A stretch of DNA of 64,000 nt from Desulfovibrio sp. X2. Its GTDB lineage: Bacteria > Desulfobacterota > Desulfovibrionia > Desulfovibrionales > Desulfovibrionaceae. The stretch spans positions 1-64,000 of the forward strand of contig NZ_ATHV01000004.1 of the NCBI RefSeq assembly GCF_000422205.1. Direction: 5' to 3'. Below the pieces are notes generated by a model that did not search any database, had not been told where the DNA came from, and worked only from the letters and a program-made list of their open reading frames with translations. Made by a program: the position numbers and the translations under genes. Of this stretch, positions 45,000-53,936 are shown piece by piece (position 1 is the first letter of the stretch; each line of letters begins with the position of its first letter).

Positions 45000-46441
45000 A
45001 GACCATCTTCGCCAAATCCCGCGCCGGACGCGAAGGCGTCTGGCCCGACGCTCCGCAGAAGGCCCCCGAGGCCTACCTGCCGCAGGACGTGCTGCGCGCC
45101 GCTCCCGCGCGCCTGCCCGAGCTCTCCGAGCTCGACGTGGTGCGCCACTTCACCGAGCTGTCGCGCAAGAACTTCGGGGTGGACTCGAACTTCTATCCGC
45201 TCGGCTCCTGCACCATGAAGTACAACCCCAAGTTCACCGAGCAGGTCGCCGCGCTGCGGGGCTTCGCCGGGCTGCACCCGGTGCTGCCCCAGCTGCAGGG
45301 CGCCGGACGCCACTGCCAGGGCGCGCTGGAGGTCATGTACGAGCTCGAGCGCCTGCTCTGCGAGATCACCGGCATGGCCGGCTTCACCCTGCACCCCATG
45401 GCGGGCGCGCACGGCGAGCTGACCGGCTGCATGCTCATCGCCGCCTACCACAACGCCAAGGGCAACAAGAAGACCAAGGTCATCTGCCCGGACTCGGCGC
45501 ACGGCACCAACCCGGCCTCCGCCTCGCTCGCGGGCTTCGAGGTGGTGAACATCGAGTCCGTGGACGGCCTCATCGACCCGCAAAAGCTCGCCGAGGCCCT
45601 GGACGACGAGACCGCGGCCCTGATGATGACCTGCCCGAACACGCTCGGCCTCTTCGAGCGCAACCTGCCCGAGATCGTGAGGCTCCTGCGCGAGAAGGAC
45701 GCCCTGCTCTACTACGACGGCGCGAACCTGAACGCGATCCTGGGCAAGATGCGCGTGGGCGACGCGGGCTTCGACGTGGTGCACCTGAACCTGCACAAGA
45801 CCTTCGGCACCCCGCACGGCGGCGGCGGCCCCGGCTCCGGCCCGGTGGGCGTGTCCGAGAAGCTGCTCGAGTTCCTGCCCGTCTCCAGGGTCAAGAAGCT
45901 CGAGGACGGCCTCTTCGTGCTCGACTACAAGCACCCGAAGTCCATCGGCTACGTGGCGCCGTTCTACGGCAACTTCGGCGTCTACCTGAAGGCCTACGCC
46001 TACATCCTGCGCCTGGGCGGCAAGGGGCTCACGCGCGTCTCCGAGAACGCCGTGCTGGCCGCCAACTACCTGCGCAAGAAGCTCGAGAAGGCCCTGGAGA
46101 TCCCCTACGACCGCACCTGCATGCACGAGTTCGTGGCCTCGGCCGTGGAGCAGGCGAAGTCGGGCGTGCGCGCCCTGGACATCGCCAAGGCGCTGCTCGA
46201 CAAGGGGCACCACGCGCCCACGGTCTACTTCCCGCTGATCGTCAAGGAATGCATCATGGTCGAGCCCACGGAGACCGAGTCCAAGGAGACGCTCGACCGC
46301 TTCGTGGACGACCTGCTGGACATCCTGGACCACGCCGCGCGCGAGCCCGAGGCCATCCAGGCCGCGCCCGTGACCCTGCCCGTGCGGCGCCTGGACGAGA
46401 CCAAGGCCGCCCGCGAGATGGACATCGCCGACCTCGGCTAG
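44996..46441 (+). CDS. gcvPB: Glycine dehydrogenase (decarboxylating) subunit 2
   Basis: Protein of 481 aa. This subunit carries the PLP lysine in HLNLHKTFGTPHGGGGPG. SNFYPLGSCTMKYNP and PDSAHGTNPASA are family segments that shape the active site. With gcvPA it forms the P protein. The reaction is reversible: in some Desulfovibrio the glycine system runs backwards as part of a reductive glycine pathway. Direction here cannot be told from sequence. Confidence 0.97.
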   Translation: MKTIFAKSRAGREGVWPDAPQKAPEAYLPQDVLRAAPARLPELSELDVVRHFTELSRKNFGVDSNFYPLGSCTMKYNPKFTEQVAALRGFAGLHPVLPQLQGAGRHCQGALEVMYELERLLCEITGMAGFTLHPMAGAHGELTGCMLIAAYHNAKGNKKTKVICPDSAHGTNPASASLAGFEVVNIESVDGLIDPQKLAEALDDETAALMMTCPNTLGLFERNLPEIVRLLREKDALLYYDGANLNAILGKMRVGDAGFDVVHLNLHKTFGTPHGGGGPGSGPVGVSEKLLEFLPVSRVKKLEDGLFVLDYKHPKSIGYVAPFYGNFGVYLKAYAYILRLGGKGLTRVSENAVLAANYLRKKLEKALEIPYDRTCMHEFVASAVEQAKSGVRALDIAKALLDKGHHAPTVYFPLIVKECIMVEPTETESKETLDRFVDDLLDILDHAAREPEAIQAAPVTLPVRRLDETKAAREMDIADLG

Positions 46442-46470
46442 GCCGCGGAGACGGAATAAAGACGGGACGA

Positions 46471-47850
46471 ATGGAACACGATCTGATCGTCATCGGCGGC
46501 GGGCCCGCCGGCTACAATGCGGCGCTGCGCGCCGCGGCCGGCGGGCTCGACGTCTGCCTCGTGGAGAAGGCCGAGCTCGGCGGAACCTGCCTCAACCGGG
46601 GCTGCATCCCCACCAAGTTCCTGCTCGCGGGCACCGCGCCCGTGGAGGAGCTGGCCGACCAGGCGCGCATGAAGGCCGCCTCGGGCGAGATCGCCATCGA
46701 CCTCGCGGCGCTGCAGGCCCGCAAGGACCGCCTCCTGGCCGCCACGCGCAAGGCCATGGGCCAGAGGCTCGCCGCCGCGGGCGTCACGCTGCGCCAGGGG
46801 CTGGCCCGCTTCGACGGGCCGAACGCCGTGGAGCTCACGGCCGAGGACGCCGTCCACGTTCTGCCCTTCAGGCACTGCCTCCTGGCCGCGGGCTCGGTCT
46901 CCACGCTCGTGCCCTCCATGCGGCCGGACGGACAGGCCGTGCTCGACTCGGACCAGCTCCTCGACCTGACCACGCCCCCGGCCTCGCTCATCATCGTGGG
47001 CGGCGGCGTCATCGGCATCGAGATGGGCCGCATCTTCGACCGCCTGGGCGCGCAGATCACCGTGGTCGAGGCCCTGAACCAGCTCGTGCCCTGGGAGGAC
47101 CCCGAGGTCTCCGACGAGCTCGCCCGCGTCTGCAAGCGCCGCAAGTGGACCGTGAAGCTCGGTGCGCGCGTGGCCTCCCTGCGCACCGAGAACGGCGCGG
47201 CCCACCTCGCCCTCGAATCCGGCGAGACGCTTTCGGCCGAGAAAGCCCTTGTCTGCATCGGCCGCCGCCCGGCCGTGGAGCCCCTGGTGCCCGCCAAGGC
47301 GGGCATAAGCCTCACGCCGCGCGGCTTCGTCGCCGTGGACGAGCACCTGCGCGCCACGGACTCCATCTACGCCGTGGGCGACGTGAACGGCCGCGCCATG
47401 CTGGCCCACGCCGCCGAGCACCAGGCCGCCCACGCCGTGGACCACTTCCTGGGCAAGGCCCCGGCGCCCTACGCCGACACCGGCCTCCCCTCCTGCATCT
47501 ACGGCGCGCCCGAGATCATGCGCACCGGCCGCATGGCCCACGAGCTGCTGGCCCAAGGCCGCTCGCCGCAGATCTCGCGCTTTCCCATGGCCGCCAATCC
47601 CCTGGCCCAGGCCCACGCCAGCACCACCGGCTTCGTCAAGATCGTCTGGGACGAAGGCCGCATCGCGGGCGCCACGGCCATCGGCCACGCCGCCTCCCAC
47701 CTCGTCTCCCTCGCCGAGGTCATGGTCCGCCAGGGCTGGACCCGCGAGCAGGTCGAGGAATTCGTCTTCCCCCACCCCTCCGTCGACGAGGCCCTGAAGG
47801 AAGCCTGCCTCGCCGCGCCGGAGCCGGTGGAGATGAAGACGAAGAAGTAA
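46471..47850 (+). CDS. lpdA: Dihydrolipoyl dehydrogenase (L protein)
   Basis: Protein of 459 aa. It reoxidises the lipoyl arm of GcvH with NAD. It has the FAD motif IGGGPAGYNAALRAA, the redox-active disulfide in GGTCLNRGCIP, the NAD motif IVGGGVIGIEMG, and the dimer-interface histidine-glutamate pair in FPHPSVDEAL. It lies 29 bases after gcvPB with no ribosome site stronger than ACGGGACG. A very strong palindromic terminator follows. gcvT is not in the window. Confidence 0.95.
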   Translation: MEHDLIVIGGGPAGYNAALRAAAGGLDVCLVEKAELGGTCLNRGCIPTKFLLAGTAPVEELADQARMKAASGEIAIDLAALQARKDRLLAATRKAMGQRLAAAGVTLRQGLARFDGPNAVELTAEDAVHVLPFRHCLLAAGSVSTLVPSMRPDGQAVLDSDQLLDLTTPPASLIIVGGGVIGIEMGRIFDRLGAQITVVEALNQLVPWEDPEVSDELARVCKRRKWTVKLGARVASLRTENGAAHLALESGETLSAEKALVCIGRRPAVEPLVPAKAGISLTPRGFVAVDEHLRATDSIYAVGDVNGRAMLAHAAEHQAAHAVDHFLGKAPAPYADTGLPSCIYGAPEIMRTGRMAHELLAQGRSPQISRFPMAANPLAQAHASTTGFVKIVWDEGRIAGATAIGHAASHLVSLAEVMVRQGWTREQVEEFVFPHPSVDEALKEACLAAPEPVEMKTKK

Positions 47851-47862
47851 GCAGCAAGAGAA

Positions 47863-47960
47863 GCGGGGAGGAGGAGAAGGACCCTTTGGAAAGGATCCTT
47901 CTCCTCCTCCCCGCACCCCTCCTCCTCATCCCCGAAACTTTTCGGCGCGCTTCGCGGGGC
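47863..47960 (+). terminator. Large palindromic terminator and dispersed 3'-end element
   Basis: GCGGGGAGGAGGAGAAGGA (47863-47881) pairs with its complement ending at 47914, an approximately 19-bp perfect stem around CCCTTTGGAAA. It is followed by a C-rich stretch, CCGAAACTTTTCGG and GCGCGCTTCGCGGGGC. The last part matches bases 1-48 of the window. It starts 13 bases after the lpd stop codon. No long T tract is present, so a 3'-end stabilising role is as likely as termination. Confidence 0.7.
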
Positions 47961-48435
47961 CGGACGGACGCCGCGGGCGACCGGTCCCGGCCAAGCGCCG
48001 CGACGCCATTGTCCGCGACCGCCGTATAAACCGTCCCGCCTCGGCCATAGGCCGCCCATCCAAATCGCGTCCGGGGTCTCACCAGGCATCGGGACCGGCA
48101 GAACGCGCTCCCCCGGGCACGCCTTCCTGCTCTTCCGTCGTGAAGAGGACCCTTTCGGGATTAAGAAAGGCACGGGGAAAAGGGGGAGGCATGGTTGACT
48201 CGGGCGCAAAGCCGGTGCACTTAACCGGGTAAGATCGCAGGCAGAAAAGTCACGCCGCGTGACCAGAAACGCCGCAAGGCGCGCACGGGAACACGGCAAA
48301 AGGCGGTCTTGAGCCACAGGAGCGGCGTGCGGGCAGCGGTTGCAAGGTCCGCAAGGGGAACGCCGGGTTACGCCATCGTTCAGGGGAGTCAGGAGGACAG
48401 TACCGAAAAGGCTGTGAGCGCAGGGGGGCTGCGTC
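47961..48435. other. Long leader or intergenic region before the PilZ gene
   Basis: About 475 bases without a gene. Most of it is GC-rich, but 48160-48260 contains more A and several RNA-like dyads, including the possible riboswitch listed next. I see no other clear promoter or coding signal. GGGGGG at 48422 probably serves as the ribosome site for the PilZ gene. Confidence 0.5.
48170..48250 (+). promoter_or_regulatory. Possible GEMM-like (cyclic di-GMP) riboswitch
   Basis: The segment contains GGC followed by GGGCGCAAAGCC, a hallmark of GEMM RNAs, and then CTTAACCGGGTAAGATCGCAGG, which resembles the second GEMM helix (CTTA/TAAG). The left GGCAAACC element of the consensus is not intact, so this is a diverged match at best. 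The downstream gene encodes a PilZ cyclic-di-GMP-binding protein, which makes the idea attractive. Not verified by folding. Confidence 0.3.
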
Positions 48436-49257
48436 ATGTATGGCATCTTCAGAAGGCTCGGGCTTGCCCGGAGCCGCAGGAACCGTACGGCGGGCGACGA
48501 GGAATCGCGCCCCAGGACCTTTTCCGCGGGAGGCATCCTGCGGACCCTCATCCAGAAACGCAGGGCGATCGACGTCATCGTCGGCGACGACGGCCCGACA
48601 TTCAGGCTGCATCCCGCCTTCATCCAGGACGGCAGCGTCCTCTTCAGGCGCCATCCGCACGAAAGATTCCTTCTCGGCCGCGAGGTCATGCTCTTCTGCT
48701 CGCTGCCGGATCCGGCGGCCAGGGGCAGGACCATGTTCCTGCGTTCCGAGGCCGACATGGACGGCCAGTTCTTCAACTACCGCGGCGAGCCCCACCTCTC
48801 CTGCCTCGCGCACAGGGAGTTCGAGGAGTGGCAGCGGCGCCGCCACACGCGCTACAGGCTGGAGCCCCAGGCCGACGTCCAGCTGGACCTCTGGACCTGC
48901 CCGCGCGGCGAGGTCCCCGTCCCCAGGACCGGGCCCGAGCTCACCTGCGGCAACGGCCCGGGCCTCGCCGCCCGGGTGTGCAACATCTCGGCCTCCGGCA
49001 TCGGCCTGTACATCTCCAACACCACCTGCGTGGGCACCATGTTCGAGAAGGACAGGCTTCTGCTGCGCCTGTCCGTCGGCACGAAGGTCTTCATCCTGCT
49101 CGCGGAGCCCAGATACTTCTCCAAGCGCGCAGGATTCGTCTACGTCGGGCTCGCCTTCGTCCGATCGTACCGCCTCGCCTCGGGAAAGCTCCAGGAGGAC
49201 GCGGCGCCTCCCTTCACCGCCCTCGCCCTGGCGGCCAAGGCGCTCGGCACGGAGTGA
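48436..49257 (+). CDS. PilZ-domain protein
   Basis: Protein of 273 aa. The C-terminal half (from about residue 130) is a PilZ domain with the cyclic-di-GMP contacts RRRHTRYRLEP and NISASGIGLYI. The N-terminal half has the beta-rich pattern of a YcgR-N-type domain (IDVIVGDDGPTFRLHP...FLRSEADMDGQFFNYRGEPHL). Such proteins change motility or polysaccharide output when cyclic di-GMP rises. The gene stands alone and converges on an AraC-type gene. Confidence 0.88.
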   Translation: MYGIFRRLGLARSRRNRTAGDEESRPRTFSAGGILRTLIQKRRAIDVIVGDDGPTFRLHPAFIQDGSVLFRRHPHERFLLGREVMLFCSLPDPAARGRTMFLRSEADMDGQFFNYRGEPHLSCLAHREFEEWQRRRHTRYRLEPQADVQLDLWTCPRGEVPVPRTGPELTCGNGPGLAARVCNISASGIGLYISNTTCVGTMFEKDRLLLRLSVGTKVFILLAEPRYFSKRAGFVYVGLAFVRSYRLASGKLQEDAAPPFTALALAAKALGTE

Positions 49258-49316
49258 CCCGCCCCGGGGAGGGACAGGCAAGAAGGCGGGAATGCGCGGC
49301 CGTTCGGCCGGAGCGG

Positions 49317-50138
49317 TCAGCCGTGGTTTCGGCGATAGGCGCCGGGCGGGATGCCCATCAGGCGCTTGAAGGCCCGCGCGAGATGGCTCTGGTCGCTGAA
49401 ACCTACGGCCAGGGCGGCCTCGGACAGGGAGGCGCCGCCGTCGAGCAGCGCGCGGGAACGGCGGATGCGCTCGCGCGTGTGGTATTCGTGCGGGGAGAGG
49501 CCCGTCGCCTGCTGGAAGACGCGCTGGAAATGGAAGGCCGAGAGACCGGCCAGGGCCGCGAGGTCGTCCAGGCGCAGGGACTCGGCGTGGTGCTCCCGGA
49601 TGTATTCCGCCACGCGCTCCACGGCCGCGCCGTGACGTCCGGGCAAAACCGCGGGGATGAGGCCGGGCGCGGCATGGGCGAAAAGCGCGGCAAGAAACGA
49701 CTGCAGCGCCTCCTCGCGCTCCAGCGCCTCGGCCGGACGCGTCAGCAGGCCTATCAGACGGCGGAAGGCGCGCTCCAGGGACCTGTCCGCGATCCACAGG
49801 GCCTCGAAACGGGGCGCGGCCGACGCCCGGCAATCCATTGCGGCGCACAACTCGGCCAGGCGGCCGGGCGCCAGGGCGAGCACGCTGTAGCCGTGCGGCC
49901 CCAGGGCCTCGCAGACGTGGCGCTGGCCGGGGTTCACGACGAACAGGCCGTGCTCCGGCGCGAGGAAGGAACGGTCGTGCAGGCTGATGACACGCTGTCC
50001 GGCCTCCACCGTTCCGACGCAGAAGTCGTCGTGCGCGTGCGCGGGAAAGCGGCCGGACACCCCGCGCGCGAGCACGAGGTGCACGCCCGGCAGACCGAGC
50101 GCGTCCAGGAAGCGGATGCGCGGGGTGGCCGCGGGCAT
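49317..50138 (-). CDS. AraC-family transcriptional regulator
   Basis: Protein of 273 aa with an N-terminal cupin-like ligand domain (FPAHAHDDFCVGTVEAGQR) and a C-terminal pair of helix-turn-helix motifs: LRLDDLAALAGLSAFHFQRVFQQATGLSPHEYHTRERI and LSEAALAVGFSDQSHLARAFKRLMGIPPGAY. The start ATG gives MPAATPRIRF. Between it and the cupin gene lie 86 bases with 12-base GC-rich near-repeats. It probably controls the upstream cupin gene or itself; the ligand is unknown. Confidence 0.92.
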   Translation of the reverse strand: MPAATPRIRFLDALGLPGVHLVLARGVSGRFPAHAHDDFCVGTVEAGQRVISLHDRSFLAPEHGLFVVNPGQRHVCEALGPHGYSVLALAPGRLAELCAAMDCRASAAPRFEALWIADRSLERAFRRLIGLLTRPAEALEREEALQSFLAALFAHAAPGLIPAVLPGRHGAAVERVAEYIREHHAESLRLDDLAALAGLSAFHFQRVFQQATGLSPHEYHTRERIRRSRALLDGGASLSEAALAVGFSDQSHLARAFKRLMGIPPGAYRRNHG

Positions 50139-50224
50139 GACCGGCCGTCTTCCCGAGGCACCGGCCGCGGCACCGGCCGAGGCGGCGGCAGATGCGTCGG
50201 CCGAGGCGCCGGTCGCGGCCGGGA

Positions 50225-50629
50225 TCAGAGCAGCGCGGGGAAGAACTTGGCCAGCAGCCACAGCCCCTCCTCCCCGGCGCGCACCTCGTGGGTCTCGCCC
50301 ATGGGAATGACGCACACGTTGCCGGGCGCGTAGTCCATCCGCCTGCCGAAGACCTGGACCTGTCCGCCGCCCGCCACGACCTCGTGCAGCTCCCACTGCC
50401 CCGCGTGGGTGTGCGCGTCGAGGGAACACCCGGGCGCCACGTGCACCAGGTGGCAGGAGAGTCGCCCCTCGGTCCTCTCGCCGCGCACGAGATGCTTCAT
50501 GCGCACTCCGGCAAAGGAGGGATGCGGCGTCCAGGCGATGGCCGCCGCGTCCACCGTCTCCCCCTCGAACCCCATCCGTCCCCGGGCCATGCGCTCTCCC
50601 GAATGTTCCGTCCTGTCCTGCATCGCCAT
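50225..50629 (-). CDS. Cupin-domain protein
   Basis: Protein of 134 aa, a single-domain cupin with metal-binding motifs CSLDAHTHAGQWELHEVVAGGGQV and MDYAPGNVCVIPMGETHEVR. Small cupins of this kind bind a metal and may be enzymes or sensors; no specific reaction can be assigned. The start ATG at 50629 follows GGAGGAG by 5 bases. It lies directly upstream of the AraC-type gene, so the two are probably co-transcribed. Confidence 0.88.
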   Translation of the reverse strand: MAMQDRTEHSGERMARGRMGFEGETVDAAAIAWTPHPSFAGVRMKHLVRGERTEGRLSCHLVHVAPGCSLDAHTHAGQWELHEVVAGGGQVQVFGRRMDYAPGNVCVIPMGETHEVRAGEEGLWLLAKFFPALL

Positions 50630-50784
50630 CTTCTCCTCCCGGCGCGCCGCGCGCGCCTGTGCGTTTCGTGATGGCTCAAAGATAAGCCATGCCCGGCGCC
50701 GGGTCTTGGACGATCTTGCGAGCCCCCTTCCCTTTCGGCACGCCCCCGCACGCCCAGGCCTCCTCCCCCCCGATCGCCCGGCGC

Positions 50785-50868
50785 AGCGCAAGCGAAACGG
50801 GTCCAGGCTCAGCCTGGCGCGGGAGAGTCCAGAGAGGGGCGCGCAGCCCCTCTCTGGCCGCCGGAGGC
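50785..50868 (-). repeat. GCCTCCGGCGG two-hairpin 3'-end element, copy 4
   Basis: On the minus strand it begins GCCTCCGGCGGCC about 34 bases after the stop codon of the response-regulator gene, then forms the AGAGAGGGGC/GCCCCTCTCT hairpin, an ACTCTCCC spacer, and a CCAGGCT/AGCCTGG hairpin. A stretch of about 40 bases is identical to copy 1 at 261. Confidence 0.65.
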
Positions 50869-50901
50869 ATCTTCTCCCTCTCCCCTCTCTCCCCTTCTCG
50901 T

Positions 50902-52266
50902 CTAGTCGATCCCGTAGGCCTTGAGCTTGCGCCACAGGGTGGTGCGGGGGATGTCGAGGATCTGGGCGGCGAGGCCCTTGTTGTAGCCGGTCTTTTCCAG
51001 GACCGTGGCGATGTAGCGGCGTTCGACCTCGTCGAGGCTCGGCAGGGCCTCGCCGTCGAGCGTGTCGAACTCCAGCTGCTGCAGGTCCTGGGGCAGGTCC
51101 TGGGGCCTGATCTGGTCGCAGTCGGTGAGGGCCACGGCGCGCTCGACGATGTTCTCGAGCTCGCGCACGTTGCCGGGGTAGCTGTAGTTCTGGAGGATGT
51201 GCAGGGCCTGGGGGTGGATGGCGGCCACGGGCTTCCTAAAGGAGAGGCTGTACTTCTCCATGAAGTGGCGCACGAGCAGCGGGATGTCCTCGCGCCGGTC
51301 GGAGAGCGGCGGGATGACCATGTTGACCACGTTCAGGCGGAAGTAGAGGTCCTCGCGGAAGGCGCCCGCCGCGATCTCGTTCTTGAGGTCCTTGTTGGTG
51401 GCGGCGATGACGCGGATGTCGAGGTCGATGGGCTTGGTGCCGCCCACGCGCAGGATGCGCCGCTCCTGGATGACGTGCAGCAGCTTGACCTGCATGGAGA
51501 GCGGCATCTCGCCGATCTCGTCGAGGAAGACGGTGCCGCCGTTGGCGGATTCGAGCAGGCCGATCTTGGTGGCCGCGGCGCCGGTGAAGGCGCCCTTCTC
51601 GTAGCCGAAGAGCTCGCTGCTGATGAGCTCCTCGGTGAAGCCGCCGCAGTTGAAGGCCACGAAGGCGTGGTCCTTGCGGCCGCTCAGCTTGTGGATGGCG
51701 CGGGCCACCAGGGCCTTGCCCGTGCCGCTGGCGCCCTGGATGAGCACGTTGCAGTCCACGGGCGCTATCTTCCTGATGAGCGAGAAGAGGCGCTGCACCA
51801 CCGGGCTCGTGCCCACGATGGTGCCCATGCCGCCGTCCTTCAGCGCCTCGCGCAGGCGGGCGTTCTCCTGGCGCATGGCGATCTTCTCGATCGCGCCCTG
51901 GACCAGGGCGCGGATCTCGGCCAGCTTCACGGGCTTGGTCACGTAGTGGAACGCGCCGTCGCGCATGGCCTCGATGGCGGTGTCGATGGCGCCGTGGCCG
52001 GTGATGATGATGACCTCGGTGTCGTTGTGCTCGGCCTTGATCTGGGGCAGCAGCTCGATGCCGGTGATGTCGGGCAGGCGCAGGTCGGAGAGGACCACGT
52101 CGAAGGGCCGGGCGCGCATGCGTTCCATGAAGGCCTTGCCCGTGGTGAAGGCCTCGACGTCGAAGCCGTCGCGGCCGAAGGCGCGGCTGAGGCTCCTGCA
52201 CACGGGTATCTCGTCGTCGACCACGGCGATGCGTGCCGGGACCGTGGTCAGCAATTCTTCAGTCAT
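50902..52266 (-). CDS. NtrC-type sigma-54 response regulator
   Basis: Protein of 454 aa. The receiver is intact (VVDDE at 15-19, phospho-acceptor Asp61 in VVLSDLRLPD, lysine in VTKPVK). The AAA+ domain has GYEKGAFTGA and DEIGEM; Walker A reads GASGTGKA, with alanines where the family has glutamates, but the lysine is kept. A Fis-type helix-turn-helix closes it (GLAAQILDIPRTTLWRKLKAYGID). Its start overlaps the kinase stop (ATGA). It probably activates the divergent operon at 54.1 kb, whose sigma-54 promoter is about 1.8 kb from this start codon. Confidence 0.95.
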   Translation of the reverse strand: MTEELLTTVPARIAVVDDEIPVCRSLSRAFGRDGFDVEAFTTGKAFMERMRARPFDVVLSDLRLPDITGIELLPQIKAEHNDTEVIIITGHGAIDTAIEAMRDGAFHYVTKPVKLAEIRALVQGAIEKIAMRQENARLREALKDGGMGTIVGTSPVVQRLFSLIRKIAPVDCNVLIQGASGTGKALVARAIHKLSGRKDHAFVAFNCGGFTEELISSELFGYEKGAFTGAAATKIGLLESANGGTVFLDEIGEMPLSMQVKLLHVIQERRILRVGGTKPIDLDIRVIAATNKDLKNEIAAGAFREDLYFRLNVVNMVIPPLSDRREDIPLLVRHFMEKYSLSFRKPVAAIHPQALHILQNYSYPGNVRELENIVERAVALTDCDQIRPQDLPQDLQQLEFDTLDGEALPSLDEVERRYIATVLEKTGYNKGLAAQILDIPRTTLWRKLKAYGID

Positions 52267-53762
52267 TCCGACTCCTCGGGCGGGGCTTTGGGCAGGTAGA
52301 CCTTGAAGGTGCTGCCCTTGCCCGGTTCGCTTTCGACCTCGATGCGGCCACCGTGCCGCTTGACGATGGAATAGGTCACGGCAAGGCCGAGGCCCGTGCC
52401 GCGTCCGACCTCCTTGGTGGTGTAGAAGGGTTCGAAGATGTGTTCAAGCACTTCGGCGGCGATGCCCTGGCCGGTGTCGCGCACGTCGAAGCGCACGTGG
52501 CCGTCTCCGGCGTCCCGGGCCGAGAAGTCGATGGCCCCGCCCGAGGGCGTGGCCTGCATGGCGTTCAGGAGCAGGTTCATGAAGACCTGCTGGAGGTTGC
52601 GCATGTTGCCGCGGACCCTGGGCAGGTCCTCGGGCACGTCAAGCGAGAGGGTGACGCCGGAGAGCATGACCTGGTTCTTGACGAGGTTGGCGGTGCTGCG
52701 GGCCACGTTGATCGGCGCGAGGTTCATGAAGGCGGGCTTCTCGGTGCGCGAGAAGTCGAGGAGGTTGCGCACGATGTCGCCCGCGCGCTCCGCCTGGACC
52801 ACGATGTCGCCTGCGAGCTCGCGGCCGTCCTCGTCCAGCGTCTCGCCGTGCTCCTCGAGGAGAGTCTCGGCGGTGAGCGAGATGTTGTTGATGGGGTTGT
52901 TGAGCTCGTGGGCGATGCCCGCGGTGAAGGTGCCAAGCGCGGCGATCTTGCGCGCCTGCAGCAGGTCCTCCTGGTTGGCCTCCAGCTCGTGGGCCATGCG
53001 GTTGAAGGCCTCGATGAGCCCGGCCACCTCGCCGATGCGGTGGGCGTCGTAGACGATGGGGCTGAAGTCGCCGCGCGCCACGCGCGCCGTGGTCAGGCGG
53101 ATGACCGCGAGCGGGCGCAGAAGCCCCTGGGAGACGAGCTTGATGACCAGGATCATGAGAAAGATGAAGACGGCCAGGAAGGCGAAGGGCAGGAGCGAGG
53201 TGCGCACGATGGTCTCGTGGATGCGCTCGCGCTTGTAGGTCAGGAAGTGCATGGCCTGGTCGAGGAGGTCCTTGCCCTGAGCGCGGATCTCGTCGCGGCT
53301 CTTGGAGCCCGCGGGCGCGAGCGAGGTCATGGTCTCCTCGTAGGCGGCGAGCGAGGCGGCGAAGCGGGCCATGGCCTCCTTGCCGAAGACGTCCGCGATG
53401 TCCGGCGTGAGCTCGGCGACCACGGCGTCGATGCGGCGCAGGTAGTCGCCGCTCTCCTCCAGGTTGCCGGGATCGCCGTAGAGCAGGAAGTTCTTCTCGA
53501 AGCGCCGGACCTCGAGGATGTCGTTGACCATGTCGTCGTAGCGCTCGCCGAGGAGCAGGCGGTTCTTGACCGTGGTCAGGCTCCAGAGGTTCAGCGCGGT
53601 GAGCGCGCTCACGGAGAGGAAGGTCAGGGCGAAGACGATGAGGAACTGCCCCTTGATGGAGCCGTAGAGGCTCCAGGCGCCGCGGCGCTTCCCGGCCTCG
53701 CCCGGCGCGGCGCTGCCCGCCTGGTGTCCCTGTTGCGTGCTGCCGTGGTTGAAGATGGACAC
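52263..53762 (-). CDS. Membrane histidine kinase, partner of the adjacent NtrC-type regulator
   Basis: Protein of 499 aa from a GTG preceded by GGGGAGG. The N terminus has a transmembrane helix near residues 35-55, a helical periplasmic sensor of about 140 residues (DDMVNDILEVRRFEKNFLLYGD), and a second helix near 200-220. Then come HAMP, the DHp histidine in GIAHELNNP, and a HATPase with NLLLNAMQA, DTGQGIA and GTGLGLAV. The sensor resembles helical-bundle domains of kinases and chemoreceptors; the ligand is unknown. It is the only kinase in the window. Confidence 0.93.
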   Translation of the reverse strand: MSIFNHGSTQQGHQAGSAAPGEAGKRRGAWSLYGSIKGQFLIVFALTFLSVSALTALNLWSLTTVKNRLLLGERYDDMVNDILEVRRFEKNFLLYGDPGNLEESGDYLRRIDAVVAELTPDIADVFGKEAMARFAASLAAYEETMTSLAPAGSKSRDEIRAQGKDLLDQAMHFLTYKRERIHETIVRTSLLPFAFLAVFIFLMILVIKLVSQGLLRPLAVIRLTTARVARGDFSPIVYDAHRIGEVAGLIEAFNRMAHELEANQEDLLQARKIAALGTFTAGIAHELNNPINNISLTAETLLEEHGETLDEDGRELAGDIVVQAERAGDIVRNLLDFSRTEKPAFMNLAPINVARSTANLVKNQVMLSGVTLSLDVPEDLPRVRGNMRNLQQVFMNLLLNAMQATPSGGAIDFSARDAGDGHVRFDVRDTGQGIAAEVLEHIFEPFYTTKEVGRGTGLGLAVTYSIVKRHGGRIEVESEPGKGSTFKVYLPKAPPEESE

Positions 53763-53936
53763 GTCGCCTCCCCTGTCTGCCGGACTGCTGCGCGGCCGTC
53801 GGCGGTTCACCTTTTCGCGGCGCCGTGCGGGCGCCGCGCCTCTCCCCAGCCTCTGCGCCGGGGCAGCAATCTTCGTTCCAGACCGTCCGATCGCGAAAAA
53901 ACGCGGATTCGGACCAATTTATTCGGCAATTCTATG

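Noticed and set aside
50139-50224. N-terminal extension of the AraC-type regulator through the 12-base GC-rich near-repeats
   Set aside because: It would add an Ala/Ser-rich tail and run into the cupin gene; the ATG at 50138 starts the recognisable domain.
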